24,643 nt of DNA, taken from contig DATNFP010000153.1 in assembly GCA_035606335.1 (NCBI GenBank), forward strand, positions 1 to 24,643, written 5' to 3'. The stretch comes from DATNFP01 sp035606335. GTDB lineage: Bacteria; Bacteroidota; Bacteroidia; Chitinophagales; Chitinophagaceae. A program made the translations under genes and the position numbers. The notes beneath the pieces were generated by a model, which was not told the DNA's origin, did no database searches, and saw nothing but the letters and a program-made list of their open reading frames with translations. Below are positions 15,909 to 23,791 of this stretch, in pieces; position 1 is the first letter of the stretch, and every line of letters starts with the position of its first letter.

Positions 15909-16091
15909 CTAATGGGAAACAACTATTTTTTGAGTGAATAAATTGCCTGCAACATTTATTTGTGCCAGATAAATGCCAGATGACAAATCACGTATATCAA
16001 TTTTTAAAAGGGCTGCTTGTGTAGCAATATTTTTTACAACCTTTCCATTTACGTCCGTAAGTAATACAGAAATATTGTTGTACTTAACATA
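15909..16091 (-). pseudogene. Orphan T9SS C-terminal sorting domain remnant
   Basis: The last 60 or so codons of a minus-strand frame ending at 15909 encode a typical T9SS type A sorting-domain tail: 'NNISVLLTDVNGKVVKNIAT', 'LKIDIRDLSSGIYLAQI', and 'FTQKIVVSH' at the stop. There is no YPNP-type linker, no cargo domain and no signal peptide upstream; going upstream the frame runs into the end of ccmF in a different register. It is best read as the surviving 3' end of a deleted secreted-protein gene. No start codon is credible. Confidence 0.7.
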
Positions 16092-16129
16092 GTGATGCAA
16101 CAAGCACAGCAAAGGCCTTTTGGGAATCT

Positions 16130-18616
16130 TTACATACCCAGTATTTCTATCTTCTTTTCTTTTTTGCTGAGAAGGTTCCAGAGGCTGACGAAGAAGCCAA
16201 GTACCATTATCATTACACCCAGCCACAGCACATTGATAAATGGGAATACCAGTACCTTCAAAACTATATAATCGTCTTTAGGATTTGTTTGACGGACTTT
16301 TATTTCTACTGCTTTTTGTTCCGGGATAATTTTTGCAAGACGTGTGTACAGGCGCATTGATTTTAATGTGTCTTCTAATTGATACTCGTACATGTTGCGG
16401 ATATAGTATACAGGCTGTAATGTTTGTACGAGGCCTTCAAGATTATATACGTTCAATTTCGCTGCTACGGCAATATCGCCTGTCTGCGGCGAATAACGAG
16501 GATCGTTTACCTGTGAATTGAATCCAGCGAATACGATATAACCGTTATTGAGATACACTGTGTCACCCTCGTGCATTGTATGGCTTGCATAAGTGCTTGT
16601 GTCTGTCTTTTTGGTATCGGTCGCTCCATTAATGTATGTAAAGATGTCTCTGTTCCAGTAGTGCTTGGTGGCTGGGTTTGCACTTTTTTCACCTTCTTTA
16701 CCACCTTTTGTATTGGTGAACAAGTCAGGATGTAGTGTAAATGATTCTACAACCTTATGAGTTACAGGATCACGCCTTTCAAAATCCACCCTATAGAAGA
16801 TACGCGGATCGGACGATGATGTAGAATCTCCTTTGAAAGTGGCATAGTAATCACCCATAGCCACAGGAGTGTTCAGAAACATCATTGCATTATCCCTGCT
16901 TTCTTTGGCATTGGCAGCGTCAGAACCTTTATTAAGATCGAACACTACTCCAAGCGTGTTAAGAGAAATAGCCTGTTTATTATAAGAGGAAATAAGAATG
17001 CCCAATAACACCATTGCAAAACCAAAATGCGCAACGGATGGGCCGACCTTTTTCAATTTTGCTTTTTGAACTGCAAAGGCATAATACAGATTTGCTACGA
17101 TACCATAACATGCGGCCAGAAGCATGATGTCGTATTGCCAGGTAGTGATCTTTTGTTCATAGCCAATGAATAAAGCCAAGGCTGCTGCTACAAGGAATGT
17201 AATGCCTAAACGGCGGCTTAAAGTTTTGGTATCGCTATGGCGGAACTTCATGTATAGAACGGTGGCGGACAGAAGGCCGATAATAATTGCGATCCACACC
17301 TGCACATTGTTGTAACTGGTTTCACGATCCACCGGAGGAGCTATGTCTTTGTGGGTAAACCATTTATATACAGGAGCCCATACAGGCAGAGAAGTGGCAA
17401 AAGCAATCTGAATAGCTGACAATAACAAGACTACAGAGCCAATCAGCATCCAGAACTCACGAGATAATGTTTCTTCTTCTTTCCTGATGCGGGGTAGTGA
17501 TTTCCACCTCCAGGCAAGCATACCGATGCAAAGGATGAGCAACAGCCCCAACACTACGAGCAGATGATAGTATAACGCTGTTCCATCGCCTGTAAAAGCA
17601 TGTAATGATGTTTTGCCCAAAATTCCCGTACGGGTAAGGAAGGTAGAGTACCACACCAATAAATTGGTAAGCAACAATAAAATAAACGTAATAGGCAATG
17701 ACCGTTTTGTGGACTTATAAACAAGCAATGTGTGCATGCCCCCGATCAAAGTGAGCCAGGGCACCAATGATGCATTCTCTACAGGGTCCCAAGCCCAATA
17801 GCCCCCAAAGCTTAAGGATTCATAAGCCCATGCGCCACCCATCATAATACCTGTGCCGAGTATAGCGCCTGCAAACAAAGACCATCCGAGCGCCGGTTTT
17901 ACAAAAGTCTGGTAATCGCCCTTCCATAAGGCTGCTATGCAATAGGCAAATGGTATAAGTGTAGAAGCAAACCCAAGAAACAATATAGGCGGGTGGATCA
18001 CCATCCAATAGTTTTGCAACAAGGCATTAAGGCCAGCGCCATCAGTAACAAAACTCATGTAATTAGGTAGAGAGAACACAGGGGCTCCCTGCATTGCATT
18101 TCTTAACAACAAGAATGGCGTGCTGCCTACCTTAATATCCGGGCCGAGATAAATGCCTAATATCATGGTAGCGAGGCAAACCTGCACAAAAGAGATAATT
18201 GTCATTGTACGGGTCTCCAGAACTTTGGCCGTGCGCATAACAACTAATCCGAGGATGCAATGCCACAATGTCCAAAGCATGAAGCTACCTTCCTGCCCTT
18301 CCCAGAAACATGAAAAAAGATATTTGGTAGGTAATTCACGGGAAGAATGTTCCCATGCGTAGTGGTATTCAAAAAGGTGATTGGCAATAATATAATATAA
18401 GACAAGGAATATGCTGATAACAGAAATGGCATGTACAATAAAACCATTGCGCGCCATCAATGTCCATGAGCGGCTACCTGCAACATCAGTCTTTTCTGTC
18501 TGCACCGCACGGAAATAGCTGAAGGTGCTAAATAGCGCAGCAACAAAAGAAGTTATGATAAAAAAATGACCCAGTTGCCCAGGCCAAAGATGTTCTCCTA
18601 TAAAGTGTGTATCCAA
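16130..18616 (-). CDS. ccmF: Cytochrome c-type biogenesis protein CcmF
   Basis: An 828-residue polytopic inner-membrane protein that attaches heme to apocytochrome c in the system I pathway. It starts at a TTG (18616): an in-frame TGA lies just three codons upstream, and 'MDTHFIGEHLWPGQLGHF' is the expected CcmF beginning. Heme-handling features are present: 'FWEGQEGSF' (104-112), 'VIHPP' with H208, the tryptophan-rich WWD segment from W263 to W287 and H295 just after it. About a dozen membrane segments lie before residue 560. A large periplasmic domain follows (about 565-790), then a final membrane segment. The gene is 31 bases downstream of ccmE on the same strand. No ccmH or ccmABC gene is in the window. 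A sorting-domain remnant lies 38 bases beyond its end. Confidence 0.93.
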   Translation of the reverse strand: MDTHFIGEHLWPGQLGHFFIITSFVAALFSTFSYFRAVQTEKTDVAGSRSWTLMARNGFIVHAISVISIFLVLYYIIANHLFEYHYAWEHSSRELPTKYLFSCFWEGQEGSFMLWTLWHCILGLVVMRTAKVLETRTMTIISFVQVCLATMILGIYLGPDIKVGSTPFLLLRNAMQGAPVFSLPNYMSFVTDGAGLNALLQNYWMVIHPPILFLGFASTLIPFAYCIAALWKGDYQTFVKPALGWSLFAGAILGTGIMMGGAWAYESLSFGGYWAWDPVENASLVPWLTLIGGMHTLLVYKSTKRSLPITFILLLLTNLLVWYSTFLTRTGILGKTSLHAFTGDGTALYYHLLVVLGLLLILCIGMLAWRWKSLPRIRKEEETLSREFWMLIGSVVLLLSAIQIAFATSLPVWAPVYKWFTHKDIAPPVDRETSYNNVQVWIAIIIGLLSATVLYMKFRHSDTKTLSRRLGITFLVAAALALFIGYEQKITTWQYDIMLLAACYGIVANLYYAFAVQKAKLKKVGPSVAHFGFAMVLLGILISSYNKQAISLNTLGVVFDLNKGSDAANAKESRDNAMMFLNTPVAMGDYYATFKGDSTSSSDPRIFYRVDFERRDPVTHKVVESFTLHPDLFTNTKGGKEGEKSANPATKHYWNRDIFTYINGATDTKKTDTSTYASHTMHEGDTVYLNNGYIVFAGFNSQVNDPRYSPQTGDIAVAAKLNVYNLEGLVQTLQPVYYIRNMYEYQLEDTLKSMRLYTRLAKIIPEQKAVEIKVRQTNPKDDYIVLKVLVFPFINVLWLGVMIMVLGFFVSLWNLLSKKEKKIEILGM

Positions 18617-18647
18617 CTTGAATCAAAATTTAAAAGTAAAGGTTTCA

Positions 18648-19037
18648 TCAGCTACCGGTTACTACCATATCTTTTTTGTATTTGGACGGACATTTCATTT
18701 GAATCTGGGAACAATGAAATTCACCACCATCTTCATATCCCGTCATTACTATCTGCTCAGACTTTTCTATATCGGTAGGCTTTGCACCATTAAATATCAC
18801 TTTGTTTATATCCCCACTTTTATCCTTAACATAAAAGATAAAATGATTGGGGTCTTTAAGGGGGTCGTATTCAATACCTTTATCTTTCTGTAAAACACCG
18901 ATCACATGATAAGCCTTTCCGGGCTGTTTTGATGCTGAAGCAAAAGTTTCGTAAGTGCTAAAGTTCCCGAACATGCTCACTATAATACACACAACGGCTG
19001 CAACCAAAACAAGAAGGATAATGTGTGATTTTTTCAT
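18648..19037 (-). CDS. ccmE: Cytochrome c heme chaperone CcmE, CxxxY type
   Basis: A 129-residue protein with one N-terminal membrane anchor (residues 5-22) and a periplasmic OB-fold domain with the family pattern 'VIGVLQKDKGIEYDPLKD', 'FIFYVKD', 'VIFNGAKPTDIEKSEQIVMT'. CcmE carries heme from CcmC to CcmF. The usual heme-bonding histidine in a HxxxY motif is replaced here by C116-P-S-K-Y120, the CxxxY variant known from some archaea and sulfate reducers. H108 and C109 are also near. The chain ends only nine residues after the tyrosine, shorter than proteobacterial CcmE. The start is the ATG at 19037. It is co-transcribed with ccmF. Confidence 0.9.
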   Translation of the reverse strand: MKKSHIILLVLVAAVVCIIVSMFGNFSTYETFASASKQPGKAYHVIGVLQKDKGIEYDPLKDPNHFIFYVKDKSGDINKVIFNGAKPTDIEKSEQIVMTGYEDGGEFHCSQIQMKCPSKYKKDMVVTGS

Positions 19038-19209
19038 ACCTGCTATTCTATCGCGCTATTAAAAAGAGGAAGTGCGCTTTTTTCCATGTGCAAAAATAAG
19101 GAAAAAGCTAATAAAGAGTGGAATCATACAATTCAATTTCCTTATACAAATCATAAAACCAATTATTTATAAATTTTACATTTATATGGCCGGGTATTTT
19201 ATTGTGAGA

Positions 19210-19255
19210 GATTATCAGTTTAGTGGTACAAGTTTTTGGGCATTTGCTGATAATC
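19210..19255. repeat. Inverted repeat in the ccmE-ureohydrolase divergent region
   Basis: GATTATCAG (19210-19218) and CTGATAATC (19247-19255) are perfect 9-bp arms 28 bases apart. The right arm begins directly after the TTTG of the proposed promoter for the plus-strand gene. It could be two half-sites for a regulator or a DNA loop; the spacer is long for an RNA terminator. Confidence 0.45.
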
Positions 19256-19275
19256 ATAACTAATAATTATTTTCG
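19243..19275 (+). promoter_or_regulatory. Promoter candidate for the ureohydrolase gene
   Basis: TTTG at 19243-19246, a 21-base spacer, then TATTTTCG at 19268-19275, one base off the Bacteroidota -7 consensus TAnnTTTG. The start codon at 19295 follows after 19 bases, which implies a short leader. Confidence 0.4.
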
Positions 19276-19294
19276 CGCCCAGTAATTGTGCCAT

Positions 19295-20332
19295 ATGACT
19301 GATCTTTCAAATTTTGATCCCAACTCAGTAGGGCTGAAATCAAATAATATATTCGGACTTCCTTTTAAAGAAGAAGAAGCGGCTCTTGTGCTATTACCTG
19401 TGCCCTGGGAAGTGACTGTATCGTACAGGCCGGGAACTGCGAGGGGCCCGGAACATATATTTGACGCATCACTGCAAGTGGACCTGTACGACCCGGATGT
19501 AACAGACGGATGGAAGAAGGGTTTTTACATGCTTCCGATAGATAAAAATATCAGGAAAAAGAGCGATTACCTGAGGCAGTGTGCTGAACTGGTGATATCA
19601 TATATAGTGGATGGGGGCAAGGTTTCGGACAATGAGCAACTGTCGGGAAAGATGAATGAAATAAATAACGGAGGCAAGCTATTGCAGAACTGGGTATATG
19701 AAATGATGTGCCACCAACTAAAAGAAGGCAAAAAAGTGGGGCTGATAGGCGGTGACCATAGCACACCATTAGGCCTTATAAAAGCTTTGGCAACAATGCA
19801 CAATGATTTTGGCGTATTACAGATAGACGCACATGCCGATCTGCGGGAGGCATACGAAGGATTCACATACTCTCATGCGTCTATTATGTATAATGTGCTG
19901 AAAGAGATACCACAGGTGAAAAAGCTGGTACAAGTGGGTATTCGTGACTATTGTGATGAAGAATTGATAATGATACAGGAAAACCCAGATCGCATCAATA
20001 CGTTTTTTGACAAAGACATAAAGGAACAGCAGTTTGAAGGCTCAACGTGGAAAGAAATATGCCAGCCGATAATAGATTCATTACCACAAAAAGTATATAT
20101 AAGCTTTGACATAGATGGGCTTGACCCTAAACTATGCCCCAATACCGGTACACCTGTGCCGGGTGGCTTTGAGGTAGAACAGATATTTTATTTGTTTAAG
20201 CTATTACGGGCAAGTGGTCGCGAGCTGATAGGCTTTGATCTGAATGAAGTATCGAGCGGAGACGGCGGAATAGATTCTATGGTAGGCGCCAGAGTGCTAT
20301 ATAAAATGTGTAATTATATGGTAGCTGAATAA
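19295..20332 (+). CDS. Agmatinase/arginase-family ureohydrolase
   Basis: From the ATG at 19295 the product is 345 residues; an in-frame TTG nine bases earlier adds an unlikely Cys-His start. All metal-binding motifs of the binuclear manganese ureohydrolases are present: GGDHS (H155), 'DAHADLR' (D178, H180, D182) and 'SFDIDGLDP' (D272, D274), followed by 'GTPVPGGF'. Such enzymes hydrolyse a guanidino group to release urea (agmatine to putrescine, arginine to ornithine, or related substrates). A loop of about 30 residues (roughly 105-135) is longer than in typical SpeB. The substrate cannot be fixed from sequence by eye; annotated Bacteroidota homologues are often called agmatinase. It is divergent from ccmE and converges on a small lipoprotein gene. 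Confidence 0.88.
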   Translation: MTDLSNFDPNSVGLKSNNIFGLPFKEEEAALVLLPVPWEVTVSYRPGTARGPEHIFDASLQVDLYDPDVTDGWKKGFYMLPIDKNIRKKSDYLRQCAELVISYIVDGGKVSDNEQLSGKMNEINNGGKLLQNWVYEMMCHQLKEGKKVGLIGGDHSTPLGLIKALATMHNDFGVLQIDAHADLREAYEGFTYSHASIMYNVLKEIPQVKKLVQVGIRDYCDEELIMIQENPDRINTFFDKDIKEQQFEGSTWKEICQPIIDSLPQKVYISFDIDGLDPKLCPNTGTPVPGGFEVEQIFYLFKLLRASGRELIGFDLNEVSSGDGGIDSMVGARVLYKMCNYMVAE

Positions 20333-20343
20333 AGGGTTTACTA

Positions 20344-20811
20344 TTAATCGTTTACAAACAGGAAATCGTAATTATGGCTATGGGTGCTATCCCCTGTCTT
20401 AAAAGTTACTTCCAGGTATACATCATTTATCTTCACGATGTTCCAGTATAGATTTTTATTAACCGTATCTAATTGTTCGCTGGTATCAAAATGGCTAAGC
20501 AAAGGGCCAACATTGCTTATAAAAAGAGTCTTACTGTCGGCGGACAAGCTGTAGTTATAATTATATCTCTGAGAATCAACGGAATTGCACTTTGCGACAC
20601 CTTCATCATAATAACCTGTCCCGTCTTTTGAAAAAATAAAATAGTTATCTAATAAGCATGGTAACCCAATGTTGTGTCCATCCTGCGAAAAGCTCTGTAC
20701 ATACCAGGTATGGCTATTAAGCATCTCAAGAGTGGTCTTGGTAGGAATCTCTTTTTTATTACAACCTAAACCAGCCAGGATCAGAACTATAAATAGTAAA
20801 CGTAATTTCAT
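20344..20811 (-). CDS. Small lipoprotein, possibly lipocalin-like
   Basis: A 155-residue protein. The N-terminus MKLRLLFIVLILAGLGC-NKK is a lipoprotein signal with Cys17 as the likely lipid site, although Gly at -3 is not the usual Leu. The mature part has the spacing of a lipocalin-like beta-barrel of the sort common in Bacteroidota: 'NSHTWYVQSFSQDG', 'YFIFSKDGTGYYDEG', 'YSLSADSKTLFI', 'VTFKTGD'. I cannot name a ligand. It ends 11 bases from the convergent ureohydrolase gene and is divergent from the MFS gene across a 141-base gap. Confidence 0.7.
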   Translation of the reverse strand: MKLRLLFIVLILAGLGCNKKEIPTKTTLEMLNSHTWYVQSFSQDGHNIGLPCLLDNYFIFSKDGTGYYDEGVAKCNSVDSQRYNYNYSLSADSKTLFISNVGPLLSHFDTSEQLDTVNKNLYWNIVKINDVYLEVTFKTGDSTHSHNYDFLFVND

Positions 20812-20896
20812 AAAAAGTTGATAAAGAGCTATAAAAATAAGGAATTATCTCTCTTAAAATAAGCAACTATAAATTTATCGGTTATGTTTAGCAGGA

Positions 20897-20928
20897 TTGG
20901 TTTTCAAAAAAATAATAATCTATAATTG
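20897..20928 (+). promoter_or_regulatory. Promoter candidate for the MFS-MBL operon
   Basis: TTG at 20897-20899, a 21-base spacer, and TATAATTG at 20921-20928, one base off TAnnTTTG. The ATG of the MFS gene at 20953 follows 24 bases later. Confidence 0.4.
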
Positions 20929-20952
20929 TGAAATCTTTTATTTTAGTCTGGT

Positions 20953-22299
20953 ATGGAAACTACTTCATCTGAGATACCGGTAATTACATCGAGCAAATCG
21001 GTGCATAGGGCATGGGCTATGTACGACTGGGCCAATTCAGCTTATAACCTTGTAATTACATCTACCATTTTCCCTGCATATTATTTTGCCATAGAAGCCA
21101 CAAAGCAAGGCGGCAAAGTGAGCCAGGAAGTTACTTTTTTCGGTCATAAGATCATCAATAGCGTACTATATGATTATTCACTTGCTGCAGCCTACCTGGT
21201 TATTGCGTTAATATCTCCTATCCTTTCTTCCATTGCAGATTACAAAGGGAATAAAAAAGCATTCATGAAATTGTTTTGCTATATGGGATCGCTAGCCTGC
21301 TGTGGATTATACTTTTTTAAAGCAGATACACTGGAATGGGGCATATTCTGTTTTGCCATAGCAGCAGTGGGATATTGTGGCAGCCTAGTTTTTTATAATG
21401 CGTTTCTGCCTGAAATAGCACTTGAGGAAGAACGTGACAAAGTAAGCGCGCAAGGCTTTGCTTATGGTTATATCGGCAGTGTGCTTTTACAGCTTGTTTG
21501 TTTTTTGTTTGTGCTGGAACCCCAATGGTTTGGTATCACCGATAAATCTTTCCCACCAAGATTATCCTTTTTGTTAGTGGGTATTTGGTGGTTTGCTTTT
21601 GCACAAATGACCTTTTTGAAATTGCCTAAGAACACACCACTGAAACAACATCCTGAACGAAACATTGTAGCAAATGGATTTATTGAATTAAAAAAAGTGT
21701 GGAACCAGATAAAAGTGATGCCCGTATTGAGCACTTATCTCGTAGCCTTTTTCCTCTATAGCATGGGAGTGCAAACGGTAATGCTTGCGGCTACAGCATT
21801 CGGAACTAAAGAATTACACCTCGAAACTACACAGCTAATCGCTATTATACTTATTATTCAGCTTGTGGCAATAGCGGGAGCTTATATAATGGCTAAATTT
21901 TCTGATAGGTTTGGGAATCTGCCTGTGCTGTTAGCAGTAGTTTTTATATGGATAAGCGTATGTATAGGTGCCTATTTTATTACAACTGCTCTTCAGTTTT
22001 ATATAGTTGCAGCTATTGTGGGCCTTGTGATGGGTGGTATACAATCATTGAGCCGTTCCACCTATTCCAAGCTAATGCCGCCTACGCACGACACGGCATC
22101 ATTTTTTAGCTTTTATGATGTTACCGAAAAAATAGCAATTGTAATTGGTATGTTCTCTTTTGGCCTTATTGAAGCTATCACGGGCTCGATGCGCAATTCA
22201 ATATTGGCGTTGATCGGTTTCTTTGCCGTAGGCGCTATCATTTTGTACCTTGCGATAGCAAAAGCAAGAAAAGAAAAAGTGGCATACATAATAAACTAA
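20953..22299 (+). CDS. MFS permease, UMF1/Atg22-like
   Basis: A 448-residue inner-membrane protein with about twelve hydrophobic segments. It opens with the family's hallmark 'RAWAMYDWANSAYNLVITS' and continues with 'SPILSSIADYKGNKK', 'YNAFLPEI' followed by 'GFAYGYIGS', and 'GGIQSLSRSTYSKLMPP' in the second half. This is the UMF1 family, related to the yeast vacuolar amino-acid effluxer Atg22. Bacterial members are mostly uncharacterised, so the substrate is unknown. The stop is 8 bases before the MBL-fold hydrolase gene, so both are in one operon; an enzyme paired with a permease may point to processing and transport of one compound. Confidence 0.85.
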   Translation: METTSSEIPVITSSKSVHRAWAMYDWANSAYNLVITSTIFPAYYFAIEATKQGGKVSQEVTFFGHKIINSVLYDYSLAAAYLVIALISPILSSIADYKGNKKAFMKLFCYMGSLACCGLYFFKADTLEWGIFCFAIAAVGYCGSLVFYNAFLPEIALEEERDKVSAQGFAYGYIGSVLLQLVCFLFVLEPQWFGITDKSFPPRLSFLLVGIWWFAFAQMTFLKLPKNTPLKQHPERNIVANGFIELKKVWNQIKVMPVLSTYLVAFFLYSMGVQTVMLAATAFGTKELHLETTQLIAIILIIQLVAIAGAYIMAKFSDRFGNLPVLLAVVFIWISVCIGAYFITTALQFYIVAAIVGLVMGGIQSLSRSTYSKLMPPTHDTASFFSFYDVTEKIAIVIGMFSFGLIEAITGSMRNSILALIGFFAVGAIILYLAIAKARKEKVAYIIN

Positions 22300-22307
22300 G
22301 ATGAACA

Positions 22308-23174
22308 ATGAGACTATTCACAATTAATTCAGGATATTTTAAGCTGGATGGCGGGGCTATGTTTGGTGTGGTTCCAAAAAGTATGTGGAACAAGGCAAAT
22401 CCCGCAGATGAAAACAATATGTGCTCATGGGCCATGCGGTGCCTGCTGATAGAGCATGGCAATTATAAAATACTTATAGATAATGGCATGGGAAATAAGC
22501 AGGATGCCAAATTTTTCAGCCATTACTATCCTCATGGAAATGATAGTATTGAAAAATCACTTGCCAAACATGGGTTCTCTGCAGACGATATAACAGATGT
22601 ATTTCTGACACATTTGCATTTTGACCATTGTGGCGGATCTATAAAAAAGGAAGGGGATAAATTAGTACCTGCATTTAAGAAGGCCGTCTACTGGAGCAAC
22701 CACAAACATTGGCAGGCGGCTGTTAATCCTAATGAGCGGGAAAGCGCATCGTTCCTGAAAGAAAATATTTTACCAATAGAAGAGAGCGGGCAATTAAGAT
22801 TCGTAGAAACATCAGACGGAGAAGAGTGGATAGAGGATATACGCATACGCTATGTGAATGGACATACCGATGCTATGATGCTGCCGCAAATAAAGTATAA
22901 CGACACTACAGTATTATACTGTGCAGACCTGCTGCCAAGCGCTGCGCATATATCTATGCCGTGGATCATGGCATATGACATGCGGCCTATGGATACGCTA
23001 AGAGAAAAACATAAACTGCTCAATGAAGCAGTAGTAAATAATTGGACACTGTTCTTTGAGCATGATCCTAAAATAGAATGTGCTACAGTGCATGAGGTTG
23101 ATAAAAGGATACGCCTGAAGGAAACTTTCGCATTAAGTGAACTTGATGAAAAAATGACTCCGAAAAAAAATTAA
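22308..23174 (+). CDS. MBL-fold metallohydrolase
   Basis: A 288-residue cytoplasmic protein of the metallo-beta-lactamase fold. The dinuclear metal ligands are all visible: H102-x-H104-x-D106-H107 ('THLHFDHCGG'), H186 ('NGHTDAM'), D207 ('CADLLPS') and H252 ('FFEHDP'). Overall pattern and length are those of the lactonase-like or general hydrolase branch, with an N-terminal 'GGAMFGVVPK' and 'LLIEHGNYKILIDNGMGNK'. Quorum-quenching lactonases share this pattern, but so do many hydrolases of unknown substrate. An ATG at 22301 is out of frame; the start is 22308. It is the second gene of the MFS operon and is followed by a strong terminator. Confidence 0.88.
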   Translation: MRLFTINSGYFKLDGGAMFGVVPKSMWNKANPADENNMCSWAMRCLLIEHGNYKILIDNGMGNKQDAKFFSHYYPHGNDSIEKSLAKHGFSADDITDVFLTHLHFDHCGGSIKKEGDKLVPAFKKAVYWSNHKHWQAAVNPNERESASFLKENILPIEESGQLRFVETSDGEEWIEDIRIRYVNGHTDAMMLPQIKYNDTTVLYCADLLPSAAHISMPWIMAYDMRPMDTLREKHKLLNEAVVNNWTLFFEHDPKIECATVHEVDKRIRLKETFALSELDEKMTPKKN

Positions 23175-23192
23175 TTCATCATAATAAATTTC

Positions 23193-23221
23193 AAAGGGCA
23201 GGTATATACCTGCCCTTTTTT
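23193..23221 (+). terminator. Intrinsic terminator after the MBL gene
   Basis: A perfect 11-bp stem (AAAGGGCAGGT at 23193-23203 with its complement at 23208-23218), an ATAT loop and a T run, 19 bases after the stop at 23174. It lies between two converging genes and may serve both. Confidence 0.85.
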
Positions 23222-23244
23222 GATTTTATGAAAGTAAAAACCTT

Positions 23245-23628
23245 TTATAGGTGTACGATGAAAACTTTCTTTTTCTTGTTGTCTGTGATCAGTGTCAAAT
23301 AATGAAGTCCGCTTCCGGGATAGTCGCTGATGTCAATATCAGGGTTTTCGCTGCTTACCTGTTTCTCGATATATATTTCACCTTCTGAATTGGAAAGATA
23401 TGCTGTAATTGATTTCGTCTCAGGTAAGTTCCTGAATTTTATCATTTTATTTTTTACAGAGATACTTGTATTGTTAAAGGGATCATCCATTCTTGCTTCA
23501 TTTGATGATATATTCGAGCTACGGTCATTGTTCTTATTTGTAGAGGCAACTGCCGCATCTGAAGATGTCTGTGCATTTGCATTGATTATGCCTGCTAATA
23601 AGAAACAGGCAAGCAATATCTTTTTCAT
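23245..23628 (-). CDS. Small secreted protein with sorting-domain-like C-terminus
   Basis: I start it at the ATG at 23628, which gives a clean signal peptide (MKKILLACFLLAGIINANA-Q) and a 127-residue product; the frame is open further up to 23697 but that extension has no signal and would overlap the -7 element. After a Ser/Asn-rich linker (about 20-50) the C-terminal 80 residues are beta-rich: 'ITAYLSNSEGEIYIEKQVSS', 'DIDISDYPGSGLHYLTLITD', ending KKKVFIVHL. This resembles a T9SS type A sorting domain without a cargo domain. It could be a very small secreted protein or a remnant of a longer one; the intact signal peptide favours the first. Confidence 0.6.
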   Translation of the reverse strand: MKKILLACFLLAGIINANAQTSSDAAVASTNKNNDRSSNISSNEARMDDPFNNTSISVKNKMIKFRNLPETKSITAYLSNSEGEIYIEKQVSSENPDIDISDYPGSGLHYLTLITDNKKKKVFIVHL

Positions 23629-23663
23629 AAAAAATGTATTTAGTGGTTTATTCTTTGATATAA

Positions 23664-23671
23664 CAAATGTA
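23664..23671 (-). promoter_or_regulatory. -7 element candidate for the small secreted protein
   Basis: On the minus strand 23671-23664 reads TACATTTG, an exact TAnnTTTG match 35 bases before the ATG at 23628. I see no TTG at the expected -33 position, so support is partial. Confidence 0.3.
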
Positions 23672-23791
23672 TTCAGACATATATATCCCACCTTCACCCC
23701 ATGTAGAGTGATTTTACATTTTTAACATGTTTACAGAAAATCTAAGAAAACGGCTGTATTGGACTTAGTCTATGGAAGCTCCACTTTTAAA

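Noticed and set aside
14621..16226. Prophage or integrated element suggested by the terminase-like HTH gene
   Set aside because: No integrase, large terminase, portal or capsid gene and no attachment-site repeats are seen; flanks are housekeeping genes.
19072..19263. A 63-codon plus-strand frame between ccmE and the ureohydrolase gene
   Set aside because: It ends inside the proposed promoter, has low-complexity Ile/Lys/Phe content and no family resemblance.
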